Positions 45,381 to 58,251 of a stretch of DNA of 58,504 nt are shown here, piece after piece. The position numbers were made by a program, and so were the translations under genes. Position 1 is the stretch's first letter, and every line of letters begins with the position of its first letter. The notes under the pieces were generated by a model, which had not been told where the DNA came from, searched no databases, and saw nothing but the letters and a program-made list of their open reading frames with translations. Source of the DNA: Halocafeteria seosinensis (Eukaryota > Sar > Bigyra > Bicosoecida). Where the stretch lies: NCBI GenBank assembly GCA_001687465.1, contig LVLI01000360.1, positions 1-58,504 on the forward strand, given 5' to 3'.

Positions 45381-46370
45381 ATGTTGTCAAGTACTTCGTT
45401 AGATGCGTTTGATGAGTCCGTGGAAGACGCATACAATGGTGTATCGTTCAATCGAAGATCATCCATGGATGCGGACCAGCATCGGGAAGCCGCCCTCCCC
45501 ACGTCCTTCCCCTACACTAGCTTGTTTGCAGGGGACTTCTATGAGGGAATGTCAGCCACTTGGGCGATGGTTCATAATGAAGGAAGTGTAGCCGATCCTC
45601 GAAGAGAACAAAGGGACTACGCGTCGGATAGCAGTACGGGTAGTGGTTATTCAAATGTCAACCCATCTGCAACCAGGTCGCCCTCCACCGACATCCCGAA
45701 CCCAGAAGCTGTTCCAGAGTCTCCTGGAAGCACCGGCAAACGTACGCGGGCGGACTCTTACAAAGAAAATGATAATGATGTTTCAGTAAAAGAGCAAAAG
45801 ATACAGCAGGAAATCCAATTCCCGTTGCCAGTCGAACAACAACAGAACATGGTCCAGTCGGTTAAGAACGAGTTGGAAATAGAACCCAAGCTGCCCCCAA
45901 TCGTCTACAGAGAATACATGACATCTAGTGGATCTTTATCTTCGGAACCGTTACCCGTATGCATAAAGTTATCTGAAAAGAGCAAGAGCGTGCTTAGGAA
46001 TGCGACAGACCCGAAGACAAAAGTCACTGCCTCACTTCGTCAATGGGGCGTTGATAGAGAAGTGTTATATGTGGACCCCAAAGATGGGCAAATTAGGGCC
46101 TGTGCTCCTCATATCAAAAAGTGCAAGATTGAGACAAGCCCAAAAGGAGAATCACATTTGCTCGTGGAAGTTGTTAGGAAAGGACAGCTCACAGACCCCA
46201 CGAAGTCACTCCCTTTGACTCGCAGCCATGGAAACTTCCCTTTCTACTTTGTTTTCGAGATCCCGGAAGCAGGGGAAAAAGCTGTTTCTAGTATCTTTGA
46301 GGTTCGTTCCAAAGAGACAAGAACCACGAGAGAACAGAGAACAGTTACGTCCTTGATTGAAAATAGCTAG
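45381..46370 (+). CDS. Hypothetical protein, 329 aa
   Basis: Single exon from ATG 45381. The first 150 residues are acidic, Ser-rich and probably disordered (SSTGSGYSNVNPSATRSPS; a basic GKRTRADS could be a nuclear signal). Residues about 180-310 look folded, with beta-type alternation (PLPVCIKLSEKSKSVL, TASLRQWGVDREVLYVDPKD, HLLVEVVRKGQLTDP, NFPFYFVFEIPEAGEK). That end region recalls immunoglobulin-like DNA-binding or transcription-factor folds but matches nothing that I know. Convergent with the next gene (56 bp between stops). Confidence 0.6.
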   Translation: MLSSTSLDAFDESVEDAYNGVSFNRRSSMDADQHREAALPTSFPYTSLFAGDFYEGMSATWAMVHNEGSVADPRREQRDYASDSSTGSGYSNVNPSATRSPSTDIPNPEAVPESPGSTGKRTRADSYKENDNDVSVKEQKIQQEIQFPLPVEQQQNMVQSVKNELEIEPKLPPIVYREYMTSSGSLSSEPLPVCIKLSEKSKSVLRNATDPKTKVTASLRQWGVDREVLYVDPKDGQIRACAPHIKKCKIETSPKGESHLLVEVVRKGQLTDPTKSLPLTRSHGNFPFYFVFEIPEAGEKAVSSIFEVRSKETRTTREQRTVTSLIENS

Positions 46371-46426
46371 AGTTCCTAAGATATACCGGTTTGTGAATAT
46401 TATCGCACTACATACAAACAAAACAA

Positions 46427-48049
46427 TTATGCTTCCCATCCAGAAATCTCATACTCCTCTTCGTTATTTGACAATACCACACTATTATTTGGTTGGTCGG
46501 GAAACGGATGCTCAGTCGAGTCAAACGTCGCCCCTTCTTTAGTGCTTTTGCTTGACGTTCCGTCGTGCCCTGCGGAGACAGGTATGCTAGGTATTGCTAT
46601 CGGTAGGTTGTATCTCCGTCCTTGTAAAGCATAGTCATCTGTTACTGAATCGCTCATTATAGGAAAGTATAAATCTGCTTGGGAATCAATCTCTGCTGTA
46701 ACCCTGGCATCATAGCTCTCCAAGACCTCGGGGCGCCTAAAAGTAGGGTGGTGTCTTTGGAGTCTCTCTTTTGTGGGATGGAGTAGCACAGCCTGCCTGA
46801 CGGATTTCTCGCTTGGAGCGTAGCAACCATCCATCATATTTACCATGTGTTTGGCAACTTGGCGATTGGAAGCCTGTGAAGGGGTAGTAACCTTGTGCGA
46901 TGTCAAAATCTGGCATATAGAAGTGTCCTCGTGATTAGAAGATAATTCTCTTGGCGAGAAATCAAGATCGAAACTATCTCTCCTTCTACGGGGCTGACGA
47001 TGTTTTTCTTCTTCGGATTCTTTCTTCTTCTTCCAAAGTTCCTCCCTTTTCATCCTCTGCGAATCAGTCAGCCAAAGAATGTTAGCGATACCTTTGCAGG
47101 TTCTTCGTTTTTCTTCTGCGTATTTCGCTGTCAGCTCCTCCCTAGGGTCTATTCCTACTTCCATATCGTTTTTCGGAGATTGAGCCTCGGGTGACCGGCG
47201 ACGAACGTTTTCCGTCCTGCTTGGTAGCGACGGGCTAAGAGGGGCCGGGGACACATGACTACAATCCGCAGGTAGCTCAAGCTGGATTTGGTTAGGCGAT
47301 CGTGTGCTTTCGCCCTGTTGACTCTGGTTCAGTTCACTTTCCAGTATTTTTTTATTAGGAGTAGCTGCCAAAGTGGAAGCAGGTCTCGCTGATTCTCCCT
47401 CCAGTGGGCTCTTAAAGCACGCTTCTTCTATAGGCTGATACACCGGTATTAATTTACCGTCACTTTTTGGTTCTCGAACCTTGTTTATGCCACCATCCAC
47501 TTTACTGTTTTCGTCCTTAACGGGCCTCCATACAGGTTTCGTCAGTTTGCGTTGTTCCCTGCTACAACCTTTCTTCCGCGTCTGAAAAGGGTTTAAGACC
47601 TGCAGAGATGCAGTCTCGTTTCTCCCCCTAAGCTTTCGTGTGTACAGTAAAGGGATATCTACTTTTTCGTTTGCTTTCTCGTGACTACCAGGAATGACAC
47701 GCATTGGTGATGTTTCCAGGGTAGCTCCATGCGGGTGGCGTCTTCGCGGCGTCGACTCGGTACGGCGCTCCTCTATTGTACTCAGGCCACCACTAGCAGC
47801 TGCCTTCCCAGTATTCGACGTTGCATATTTGGTAATAAATACCGAACTATCATCCTCCTGGTCGCTTCCTAACTCAATAGATTCACCCACCTCCACGCAG
47901 GTTCCGTGAAACACAAGTTCAGTTTGGGGTTCATTTGCATGCGAGCATAGTGAACTGATGAGGCCGTATGACAACAGATCCTCTTCAATTTGCTTCATCC
48001 GTTTAGCTCGATCATCTGTTTTTTCGTCGGTTACATTATTTGACTTCAT
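46427..48049 (-). CDS. Hypothetical disordered protein, 540 aa
   Basis: Single exon from ATG 48049 (MKSNNVTDEKTDDRAKRMKQ). Highly charged, Ser/Pro/Arg-rich and low in hydrophobic residues. A short helical N-terminus (IEEDLLSYGLISSLC) and a Lys/Glu-rich helix near residues 330-375 (AKYAEEKRRTCKGIANI, MKREELWKKKKESEEE) are the most ordered parts. Residues 400-500 contain conserved-looking segments (RQVAKHMVNMMDGCYAPSE, HPTFRRPEVLESYDARV). No family recognised. The arrangement suits a structural protein of the cytoskeleton or flagellum, but this is a guess from composition only. Confidence 0.6.
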   Translation of the reverse strand: MKSNNVTDEKTDDRAKRMKQIEEDLLSYGLISSLCSHANEPQTELVFHGTCVEVGESIELGSDQEDDSSVFITKYATSNTGKAAASGGLSTIEERRTESTPRRRHPHGATLETSPMRVIPGSHEKANEKVDIPLLYTRKLRGRNETASLQVLNPFQTRKKGCSREQRKLTKPVWRPVKDENSKVDGGINKVREPKSDGKLIPVYQPIEEACFKSPLEGESARPASTLAATPNKKILESELNQSQQGESTRSPNQIQLELPADCSHVSPAPLSPSLPSRTENVRRRSPEAQSPKNDMEVGIDPREELTAKYAEEKRRTCKGIANILWLTDSQRMKREELWKKKKESEEEKHRQPRRRRDSFDLDFSPRELSSNHEDTSICQILTSHKVTTPSQASNRQVAKHMVNMMDGCYAPSEKSVRQAVLLHPTKERLQRHHPTFRRPEVLESYDARVTAEIDSQADLYFPIMSDSVTDDYALQGRRYNLPIAIPSIPVSAGHDGTSSKSTKEGATFDSTEHPFPDQPNNSVVLSNNEEEYEISGWEA

Positions 48050-48903
48050 CGTGAGTCCCTTTGATGGATTGGCTCCTTGCCAACGACGCAGTCACTGTCG
48101 TTGCCACTCTTCTATGTCAATAGATTCTTCTGAAGGTATAGTTTCTCTTGTATCTACATATGAACTACTTCGCAAATTTAGGCAAAATTTACAACTTGTG
48201 CAAAGACAGTCCAATACAGTGAGTTATAGTGGCCGTTGGCCAGACTTGAGAGTTGAAGCACACAGTCAACGCTGAGTCATAGAACTTCAAAATTTGCTTG
48301 CTTGACATATCTATTAGGAAGAGACGTAAACCATTGTCGAAATATGTGGTGTCCGAAATTAATCCTCTCGAAGACTCATGCGCACCGTTTGGCCCATTAA
48401 AGACGATGAGCAGTTGCCTAGCAAAATTCCACGAAATCAAAAACCGGACAACCATTATCGCTCTGATGAGAGGAGATTTTAAATACAACTATGAGAGTAC
48501 CCCCTTAAAAAAAGTTTTGAACAGAGAAGTTTGATTATTTTTTGTTCTGTGTACTACTTGGACGTGCACTTTAGAAAAGCTGCTGCTAGCTAGTGTACCT
48601 TGCTAATTCCGAATTTCAATTCCCACAGGGAATTTCCCAGCTTGGAGTTTTCCGGGCTCACGGCCCGGATTGCGTCGTCACACCACGTACAAGCGTATTT
48701 TTGTATATTATTGGTGGACAGTCAGTGTATGGGTCACACAGAGAGGAGGTTTGCATGTCCTCTATCTTGTGTCCTGGAAGGGACTGGGAGAAAGGATTTC
48801 GTTGCTCTGAAATAAGCCCCTGAACTTTGGGTTGTAGGTTCAAGGATTCAGCTGCAGGGGCCTTTATTGAATTATATCGAAGTCCCCCTTTCTTTTTTTA
48901 GCC
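48050..48903. other. Intergenic, 850 bp
   Basis: Between the divergent starts of the 540-aa protein and IFT81. Short frames exist on both strands at 48189-48534 without domains. A perfect 7-bp stem (TCCGGGC / GCCCGGA, 5-nt loop) is at 48651-48669. A similar 9-bp stem occurs at 29677-29697. The IFT81 ATG is preceded by a T-rich tract. Confidence 0.35.
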
Positions 48904-51476
48904 ATGGCGAACGAAATACAGTATATAGTGGAGAAGCTCAATGAGCCTCCATTCGAAAGAAATCTGTCTCTGGTAAGTAAACGGTGCTAGAAACATGGCG
49001 ACCTCCTTTGCCGTTAACACACAACTCAAATGGTTTGGCATCTTCCCTTGCTTTCCTCAGGTTTCCTTCGATGAACACAGTCCAACAGAGCTTGTACAAC
49101 TTTTAAACGATGTACTCGCCGAGCTTGACAGCTCACATCGCATAGATGTGCGCGATGAAGGCTCACCCGAAGCTACAGGGGAACGGATGCTCCAGTTCTT
49201 ACGGGTCCTAAGGTATCAAATACCTTCCACAAACGTGTAAGTGCACACTTGGTTCCGATACAGCACTACACCACTATCCTTATTTGTAAAAACAAAATGT
49301 CCTCTCACCCTCGCAGAGATCAGTTTCGGTATGACTTGGGATCGGGAAACCGTAATGTAATCTACCCCGTCTTGTACTACTTGCTCTCTAAGCTGGAAAC
49401 ACTGAAGAAGCGAGCTTATGTTGCAAAATTCTTACTCAACATTGAGATTCCACCTGAATTCATGCATGAGCAAGGTATGCCCCAACCGTACTGTGTCGTT
49501 CGAACTGCTGCCTACTTGGTATCTTGTTGAGAGCAGTGGTCCAAGAGGTATACCAACAATTCAAAGAGTTGCAAGTGGAGTTCAAAGAGACCCACAAAGA
49601 AGTGGAAAGATTGGTAAGTACTTTTTGAATTAAGCTTTTATCCTCGGGCAAAAATCTAATTCGATGCTGTTGGAGATGGTGTCACAGAGAGCTGCGACGG
49701 ACCACCCGTCAGTCAGGAAACGCGATATCGCGCAGTTGGAGGAAGAGAAGTCTCAGCTTGTTGAAAAAATCGACCAGCTCAAAAAGAAAACAAAGGATCT
49801 GGTTAGTCAATGGCTGTAATGGGACGATATCACTGCCTGAATACATGTGCATGTGTCTGCCATCTACAGGAGGGGTTTGAGCCTTTGAGAGAAGCTACCA
49901 GCCGCTTAAGGAAAGAGCAGGAAGAGGAATCAAGACTGCAAGACCGATTAGGGGAGCAAAAATCAGCCCTGCAAGCGGCTGAGACGAGGTATAATGAAAC
50001 AAGCCGGAGATTGGCTGAAACGCGAGCCAATACCCAAGATGATATCAGTGCTGAGAAGATGTTTGAAATGACTAAGAAGGAAGCCGAAGATAATGAAGAC
50101 TTGGTTAAGCGAAGGCTTCCTGAGACGATTCAAGCGCGGAAAGAAACGCTAAGAAAACTGCAGCAGTCTCTTCAGGAGCCAGCAAAGTCAGACAGAGAAG
50201 TGTCAACATTGAGGCAAAACGTCCAATCGCTTGAAAGTCGAGTAGAAAATATGCAGAAAGAGTTAACAGAGAAACACAGCGGCTCTCAAGACAGCAAGCT
50301 GGCTATGTTTCAACGACAAAGCGGAATGGTGGCAAAAAAGAAGCAGGAAAAGCAAGAAGAAGCTGAGAGGCTACGCTCCGAATATGAGCAGCTGAACAGA
50401 GAGGTAGAATCGAAAGAAGCAAAAATGAGTGAATTGGCTGGACCTCGATATATGCGAAAAGAAGAATTCCAGGTATGTGGTTTCATATTCCAAGTTCAAT
50501 GATTGCTATGCCGCATAAAAACTTCGCACTCGCCCCATCAGGCATACGCGGGAAAACTTCGAGAGAAGACGAACGAATATAAAGCCCTAAAGCAACAGCT
50601 GGCAGACATACGCCAGGAAACTGTTGTCCTTGCTCGCACCGAGCAACTTCTGAAGAACCGTGCCGAAAATCTTGACCAATTCCTTGAGGATTTGGAAGCA
50701 CGCAGAGGGGTAACTGGTTACACTGGAGTGCAAGCTAATTTAGAGAAGGTCTCTAAGGCGAAAGCTCAAGTTGACTCTACTAAAGGGAAAACTCTGAATG
50801 AAATTTCAAAAATTGTCAGCAACATCAATACTACGTTAAGGGAAAAGAAGGAAAAACTTCAGCCTTTGATTAATGAGCTGAAAGAACTGCGCAGTCAGTA
50901 CACCGAGGTGGAGAGTCGCTATATGAAGGCCAAGAACAAATTCGATAACACCCGAGCTGGTTTAGACACAGAGAGGATATCTCTTGAACGGCAGTGCGAT
51001 CAACTGCAGAGCGAGATGATAGAAGAGGAATCCAGGTATCATGAACTGAAGATGCAGATTGAATTTGCACAAGATCGGCTTGCACGTGCCGAGCAAGAGA
51101 AGCAGTACGAACAAGGCGAAGGGAGATTACTAAGAGACTTTGCTACGTGGCATGATCTTTTCGAAAATAAAATTGCGCAGCAAGAGCAACTTGCTAAGAC
51201 TCTTAGAGCTCAACAGAAAGATATAAAGGACAATGCTGGACAGCACGCTGTACAACGAGTTAAGTTTATGGAGCTCAAGAAGCTTCTCGAAATGAAGCAC
51301 AATATCCATGAGCAAGAAGCTAAGGCAGAAGACGAAGATAATATCCCAGGGCGCTATGATGCCGTTGGAGGCGCAGTACGTATATAGCCGTTCGACTGTA
51401 ATAATTGCTTAACCTCCCTGGATCCTTGCTGTTGTTTTGTCCGCTGCAGAACGTTATGACAATCGACCAAAGTTGA
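48904..51476 (+). CDS. IFT81: Intraflagellar transport protein IFT81
   Basis: IFT-B core subunit that, with IFT74, binds tubulin for transport into cilia. Eight exons: 48904-48972, 49061-49236, 49317-49474, 49534-49613, 49688-49801, 49870-50472, 50542-51375 and 51450-51476 (686 aa; human 676). Residues 1-120 are the N-terminal calponin-homology domain: IQYIVEKLNEPPFERNLSL, ELVQLLNDVLAELDSSHRI, VIYPVLYYLLSKLETLKKRA, AKFLLNIEIPPEFM. The rest is coiled coil with the conserved GVTGYTGVQANLEKVSKAK and KGKTLNEIS segments. All seven introns are 59-88 nt. The last exon is small and was chosen because GGA-NVMTIDQS gives a normal family-like end; reading through the intron would instead end a few codons later at 51387. 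Confidence 0.93.
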
Positions 51477-51531
51477 GACTGGAGGCGGTGATATCGTATG
51501 GCAATCTAAAAGCGTAGACGCAGAATGTCTC

Positions 51532-52929
51532 TCATTGTGTTTCGGGTATATGCTTCGAAGATGCCTCGTGCTTTTCTATCCGCTGTTCTACACGGCGACT
51601 ACTATCATCTATCCGCGTAATGGGACATTGTTTCCTTACATGAGACTTGATTAACTTAGTCTCCTCTTCGTTACTTTCGTTTGTCCCCGCCACTTCCTTT
51701 CCTTCTTCTATCTTGCTTGACTTGATAGCTTCATGAACGCAGTATGATCGGAGCAGGTTCCGCGTCTCGTTGATGCGATGCTGAATCCGATTTAATACCG
51801 CAGCCTTCTCGTCCACTACACTTTCTGTTTCCCACTGTGAGGAGTGAATAACCATCAATGTCATTAACAATGGCAAGTACCACAAACTAGCTAGGAAAAC
51901 TGATCTTGCGTTCTTATCACTGCGTTCGCTGTAGAATTTCCAGGCCTTATATGTAACATATAGGTTTGCTGGACAGGACCAGACGGCAAACATAGGAGAT
52001 GTGACGCCCAGGGCGCTGACAACAACTGGGAGTAGACTCATAGCCACAGAGTACCCTAGAATTCCTTGTGCTGTCTCTAAACCATTTGCATCATTCAATG
52101 AAATCATTTTATATCCACCTCTGGAGTAGTCCTCACGATGCCTCCATGCGAGTGCGTAGAAATGAGGCATTTGCCAAAGAAACAGTAGTGAGGCCATGCT
52201 CATCGCTTCAGCGGTCATTATATCTCCTCCAGCCGCTGAATAACCCATAAGGGGTGGTATAGCGCCCACGACAGCACCAATGTGCGTATTGATGGGAGAC
52301 AACTGTTTTAGCGGAGTATACACCGCACTGTAAAGAGCAATATTTGCGGCGCCGAGAATTGCCGTCATGGGATTGCAACCAAAATAAAGAACCCCTACAC
52401 CTGTCCCACCGGCTAATACACCAAATATTGACGCTTGCGTAGGAGATAATCGCCCTGAGGGTAAGGGACGAGCCCGGGTTCTGTGCATTTGACCGTCGTT
52501 CCACGTTTCATACACTTGGTTCCACGTATTCGCAGAGGCTGATGCTAACCCAGTACCGACTGCCGCGCATGCTAGTGAGCCCATACAGCTTGGAATACCT
52601 GCCATTAAGTAGCCTGCAGCTGAAGAAGCCACCACTAACCCCGTTAATCTGGCTTTGGAAAGCTGCATATACGGTCTAATTTCGCGCTTCCATGACGTCC
52701 CGCGGACTCCAGAGCCACCATTGTTTGAAGCAGAGACGTCTCGCCTTCGTTTCCTCTTGTGGATAGACCCTAAAGTGGACTGTGCATCATGCTGTAAACC
52801 ATTGTTTCCGGGGGGTAAATGGCTGGAAGAGGCCCGGAGGAGCAGTCCCGTGGCGGACCTTTTACAGACTCCCAGAGGACCTTTTACAGACAAACCACCT
52901 AGTGGTTTGCATCGTCTTGATAACATCAT
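51532..52929 (-). CDS. COX10: Protoheme IX farnesyltransferase COX10
   Basis: Mitochondrial inner-membrane enzyme that converts heme B to heme O for cytochrome c oxidase. Single exon, 465 aa. The N-terminal about 80 residues are basic, a presequence. The UbiA prenyltransferase domain follows with SKARLTGLVVASSAAGY, the Asp-rich motif NTWNQVYETWNDGQMHRTR with RPLPSG, YTPLKQLSPINTHIGAVVGA, FLWQMPHFYALAWRHREDY and GYKMISL. Eight or so hydrophobic helices are visible. An 85-residue charged C-terminal extension after the last helix is longer than usual. Convergent with IFT81 (55 bp between stops). Confidence 0.93.
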   Translation of the reverse strand: MMLSRRCKPLGGLSVKGPLGVCKRSATGLLLRASSSHLPPGNNGLQHDAQSTLGSIHKRKRRRDVSASNNGGSGVRGTSWKREIRPYMQLSKARLTGLVVASSAAGYLMAGIPSCMGSLACAAVGTGLASASANTWNQVYETWNDGQMHRTRARPLPSGRLSPTQASIFGVLAGGTGVGVLYFGCNPMTAILGAANIALYSAVYTPLKQLSPINTHIGAVVGAIPPLMGYSAAGGDIMTAEAMSMASLLFLWQMPHFYALAWRHREDYSRGGYKMISLNDANGLETAQGILGYSVAMSLLPVVVSALGVTSPMFAVWSCPANLYVTYKAWKFYSERSDKNARSVFLASLWYLPLLMTLMVIHSSQWETESVVDEKAAVLNRIQHRINETRNLLRSYCVHEAIKSSKIEEGKEVAGTNESNEEETKLIKSHVRKQCPITRIDDSSRRVEQRIEKHEASSKHIPETQ

Positions 52930-53316
52930 GTTATTTCCCTACCATATTAATTCTATCTCCTTGAGAACAATCCCTCTGGATGACGAATTTCTGGAAAGAA
53001 AGAGGACGCCCACCCAGGTTTCAACCAGCCTCGCTACGATGCTGATATAGATACTCGTTTCGATGCCATTGGTGGGTTCCCTTCTCTTTCCTACGCGAAA
53101 GTGAAGTGATGGGCGAAGCATGACTAATTCCTACGGTGGCTTATAAAGGACGACACGCAACTGCCAAATATGAGACGTGTTACGCAAGGTCTAGCAGCAG
53201 GAAGCCTACTACAACGAGGATGTCCCGTGAGTGCTACCACCGGCCATTGGCTCCCGATGGAAGGTCAATGAAATCTAATTGCGTCGCAGTTCCGAATTCC
53301 AGAGAGAGTGAGACTC
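52930..53316. promoter_or_regulatory. Divergent intergenic region COX10/LDH
   Basis: 387 bp between two divergent ATGs. An open frame at 53136-53363 overlaps the LDH start in another frame and is not supported. No named element seen. Confidence 0.35.
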
Positions 53317-54705
<1,389 letters not shown>

Positions 54706-54884
54706 TACTATTAGGAGGAGCACACAAAAACGATACTGCACTCACTCTGAGGTAGGTGCACCGGAAATAAATGTACAACGAAATGTATCCATTTTATTCG
54801 TTTGACTCGTTCAAATCTATACAAATTGCGGCTGTGTACTGATTGATTTTATTTACATAAATTGCGGTTGTGTACTGATTTTAT

Positions 54885-57800
54885 TTACATGAATCGCGCG
54901 AGTTCGTTGCGTTGAGAATTTTGCCTACCAGCCTTGCGGGAATGTGAGCTCTGTTGGGACACAGGGTGCGTCGGCGACACAGCCATTGCCGCCGAAAGCT
55001 GAGGCGTGCTTCTCCTTCTAGTGCTCGAATCCGTACCACGTGGTCCCGGCCGGTGCTCAGATGAAGGGCCCTGAGAAGTCTGCCTCGCTTCTGCCATTAG
55101 ATTGTCCAACGTGTCCTCTTCTATGAAATGCTCCCTCTTCAATAGGGAACGGGCAGACTGGGGCTCTGTTCTCTTCTTGGAATGCTTGGGGATCGACTCC
55201 AAGGTGAGAGCAGACAAGGAGTCATGCTTTTTGGGGGCTTCACTCGTGCTATCTGAATTGGAGCCGAGTAGGCCCCTACTCGCTGACTTGCGAAAGGTGT
55301 CGCCCTGACGATGTGATGGTGTAGGGGCGGTTTTAGACATTGAATCCTTGCTGGCTGTGGAAGACTCACTTTGGGAGTTACGAGGGGTGCTGCTTACTTG
55401 AGCTGTCACATCCTTGTCTTTAGACTTATCGCCTGTATCAGCACTGTTGGATTTTGAAGCAGCAATTGTACTACTAGTATCCCGAGATCTGGCAGAGCCT
55501 TTGTTTCTTCTGCCAGCGAAAGGATTTGCTGGGTTACGAGGAGCGCCTACAGGCTGGTGAGCGCTTCGTGGCTCGTGTGATCCAGAAGTATTTTCTTCTG
55601 AAGAAGTGCTCGACGTTCTCCTGGGTTTGTTCGATGATGTGGAGCTACCCGCATTTTTCTCGGGGGGCTTGCTATTGCCTTGTAAGGCGTTATTAAGAAG
55701 CGTTGCACTGGGGTTCTCTATGTCTTCCTCGGCATCATAGTGTGTCCATATATTAACCGCCGCTGTTGATACGGGAATTTCCTTAGAGTCGGTAACAATT
55801 TCCTGCGGCTCGCGGAGAAGCACTACAGAAACCGAGACGTTATCCATTGATCCTTTCTCCAGGGCTAAGTGAACAAGCTTCTGTGAAGCGGCGGCGGCTG
55901 GAGCATGGATATCCGCGCTATCTCCTCCCCTGTTCTCGTGGTCCCTGATCACTGCTGTTACTTCATTCACAGCATCTTGCGAAGTCACCACATCCCACAA
56001 ACCATCGCACGCCAAGATGAGGAAACAACATGTTGAATCCAAAGGAAGTAAGCACAGCTCCGGATCAGAAGTGACCAACAATGGTGGATAGTTAGTATCA
56101 ATCTTCTCAGCAAGTGAGGCTGGTTTACGTTTGCTATCACCTTCTTTCAATTCCACCTTAGTATTAACACCCCACTTTAGAGAGGGGTCCCCAACAGCGC
56201 GTGCAACTGCGAGTCTCCCTGATACTCTACCGGCCATTACGGCACCACCAGCTGCAGCTATCCTTGCTGTTTCATCCGGACGAGCCCCAGGGTCGGCTTT
56301 ATGATCATGAGTTAATTCTAAGGCAATCATTTTGCTTCGCAATGAGGTACCATCGTAATGGTCAGCAACTTTGACCGCCATTACAGCCCTGCTGTCTCCG
56401 GCATGTGCTAGTACAGCAAAACCGGATGTATCGTTGTCTTCGAACGCTTTTGATGCTGACGACAGCGCGGCAGCGTCAACCTCACTGTTGCCAAAGTTAT
56501 ACTGGGTCATCTTCGGACCTAAAGGCAGACTAAAGTCTGTCGCGCCAACAGTCAGTGGCTCCCGATATATCAGCCGGTTAATATTTCTTTGAATTATCCC
56601 TTTCTTCGAAAGCGCCTGAGATTGGCTATCCTCACTGTCGCTACCTGGACCCGTTTCACCTGCAGTCGACCCCTTTGGCCGAACGATGACACACGCACAC
56701 ACTGTGGATCCCGAACCATCCAACATGGAAGCTGTCTTGCAGTCTTGGACACTTGGGAGGGGACAAGGCCACGAAGAAAGAATGGAATCAGAGTTGGCCT
56801 CTGGCGCATCGCTCTCCATTTGGCCAAGACCAAACGCCTCGGTCGCAGATGTACCCATTTTCGAAGCAAATTTCTCCGCATGCTCAATCAAAGATTTCGT
56901 GTACTCTGCATCCAGAGAAGAGAAAGTCCGTCTTAAGCCGTGAAGTATAGCGCTCGCCAATCGAAGGTCTGGAGACAGAGTCGTCTCCTTCTTAGCAAGC
57001 GGGTCACCCCACATGGTAGAATTGTTAGACAGTATGTGTTGCTGGATGCACTCCTTCTGGGAGATGTTACTTAGACTTTCTTCTAAAACCTTCTGCATTT
57101 GTTCGGCGATGAATTCCGATACCCGACTACCTCCATGTCCATCGTAAACTCCAAAGAGATGCGCTGACCGCTCAACGGTCTCGTTACTATCCTTAATGAT
57201 AGTTTCACGTTGTGCAGTGATATTCGAGTTCCCTACGCGTAACAGTTCCATAAGGTTACTAACGTTCACTTCCACGCCGGCGTTCATAGCATCTTCCATT
57301 TGTGGCCGCCGACCCTTGGCTTCAGATTGTCCCCATGAAAGAAAGGGTTCCTTCCTTACTTCTGCGTTTCGCTCCTTTGGTGTGTCCTGGTTACCACTTG
57401 TAAGCGGCTGGTGTGCCACACAGTTCTTTCCGATTGTAACAAGACGTGTGGATATTTTCAGGGGATCTGCTAGCTGCTGGTGCAATGCGTAGGCAACTGA
57501 AGCTAAATTGTATGTTCTCAGCCATCCAATTGCGTCAATTTCTTCCTCTCCTTTAGACGACCGAGACCCGAAATAGTTTCCATTCGAAGTGTTTCCCTGT
57601 AAAATGGCCAACTTGATTCTGCCATCGTCAGGGTTGATCTGAAAGTACGAGGAGTAGCTATCAAGGAACCATCTCGAAGTGCATCGGATCACCGGTGGAG
57701 TCGACGGATACGCCATGGGTATCCTAAACTGCAGTTCAAAAACACCCGCAATTATGTAAGTGTAGCTAAAAGCAAGACAAATCCGCAAGGACGATTCCAC

Positions 57801-58251
57801 GTACGTTAAACTTGATGGGTCGGTTCAGCACCGAATGCCGCGTAGCATGCGGGTAGAATGTCACGTTAAACTGGGCCAAGTTTTGGAGCTTAGTTATGTC
57901 AATCTTCGACAATACAGCTTGAGTATCTGATTGAGGAATCTCGTTCCCTTTCTGCGCTTCCTGATTCTGCTGCTGCTGCTGGTTAGATTTCTCAGATGAC
58001 TTCCGAGAGGCGGCTGCAGAGTCTGTAGCGGCAGCACTATCACTCCCGGACCTCGCGCTATTGCTAGCAGTATCACTGCTCTTATTCCGATGGGATTCTT
58101 GGTCTTCTGTCTCTTCATCGGAATCAATATCGGCCGCGCAAAGTTTGCACACATCAGTCGATGTGGCAGGGGGTAAGTTCGACAGTAGATGCACGACATC
58201 ATTGGCGCCTCGTGTCATCTTGGGGCTCTTCTTACCGCTGGTCGACATCAT
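54885..58251 (-). CDS. Pseudo-E2 (UBC-like) and PP2C phosphatase fusion
   Basis: Two exons from 58251 down: 57805-58251 and 54885-57728 (1,096 aa), 76-nt GTACGT..GCAG intron. Residues 1-112 are acidic/Ser/Gln-rich. Residues about 113-240 are a ubiquitin-conjugating fold: KLQNLAQFNVTFYPH, the FRIPMAYPSTPPVIRC strand pair rebuilt by splicing, INPDDGRIKLAIL and LASVAYALHQQL. Lys188 sits where E2s have the catalytic Cys and the HPN motif is missing, so it is probably inactive. Residues about 285-800 are PP2C: GRRPQMEDA, FGVYDGHGGSRV (Asp345), VLAHAGDSRAVMA, LELTHDHKADPGARPDE, LAVARAVGDPSLKWG, ILACDGLWDVV and SMDNVSVSVV, with metal-binding Asp residues present and a long insert. The C-terminal 300 residues are Ser-rich and disordered. 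Nearest E2 relative looks like the NEDD8 class. Confidence 0.85.
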
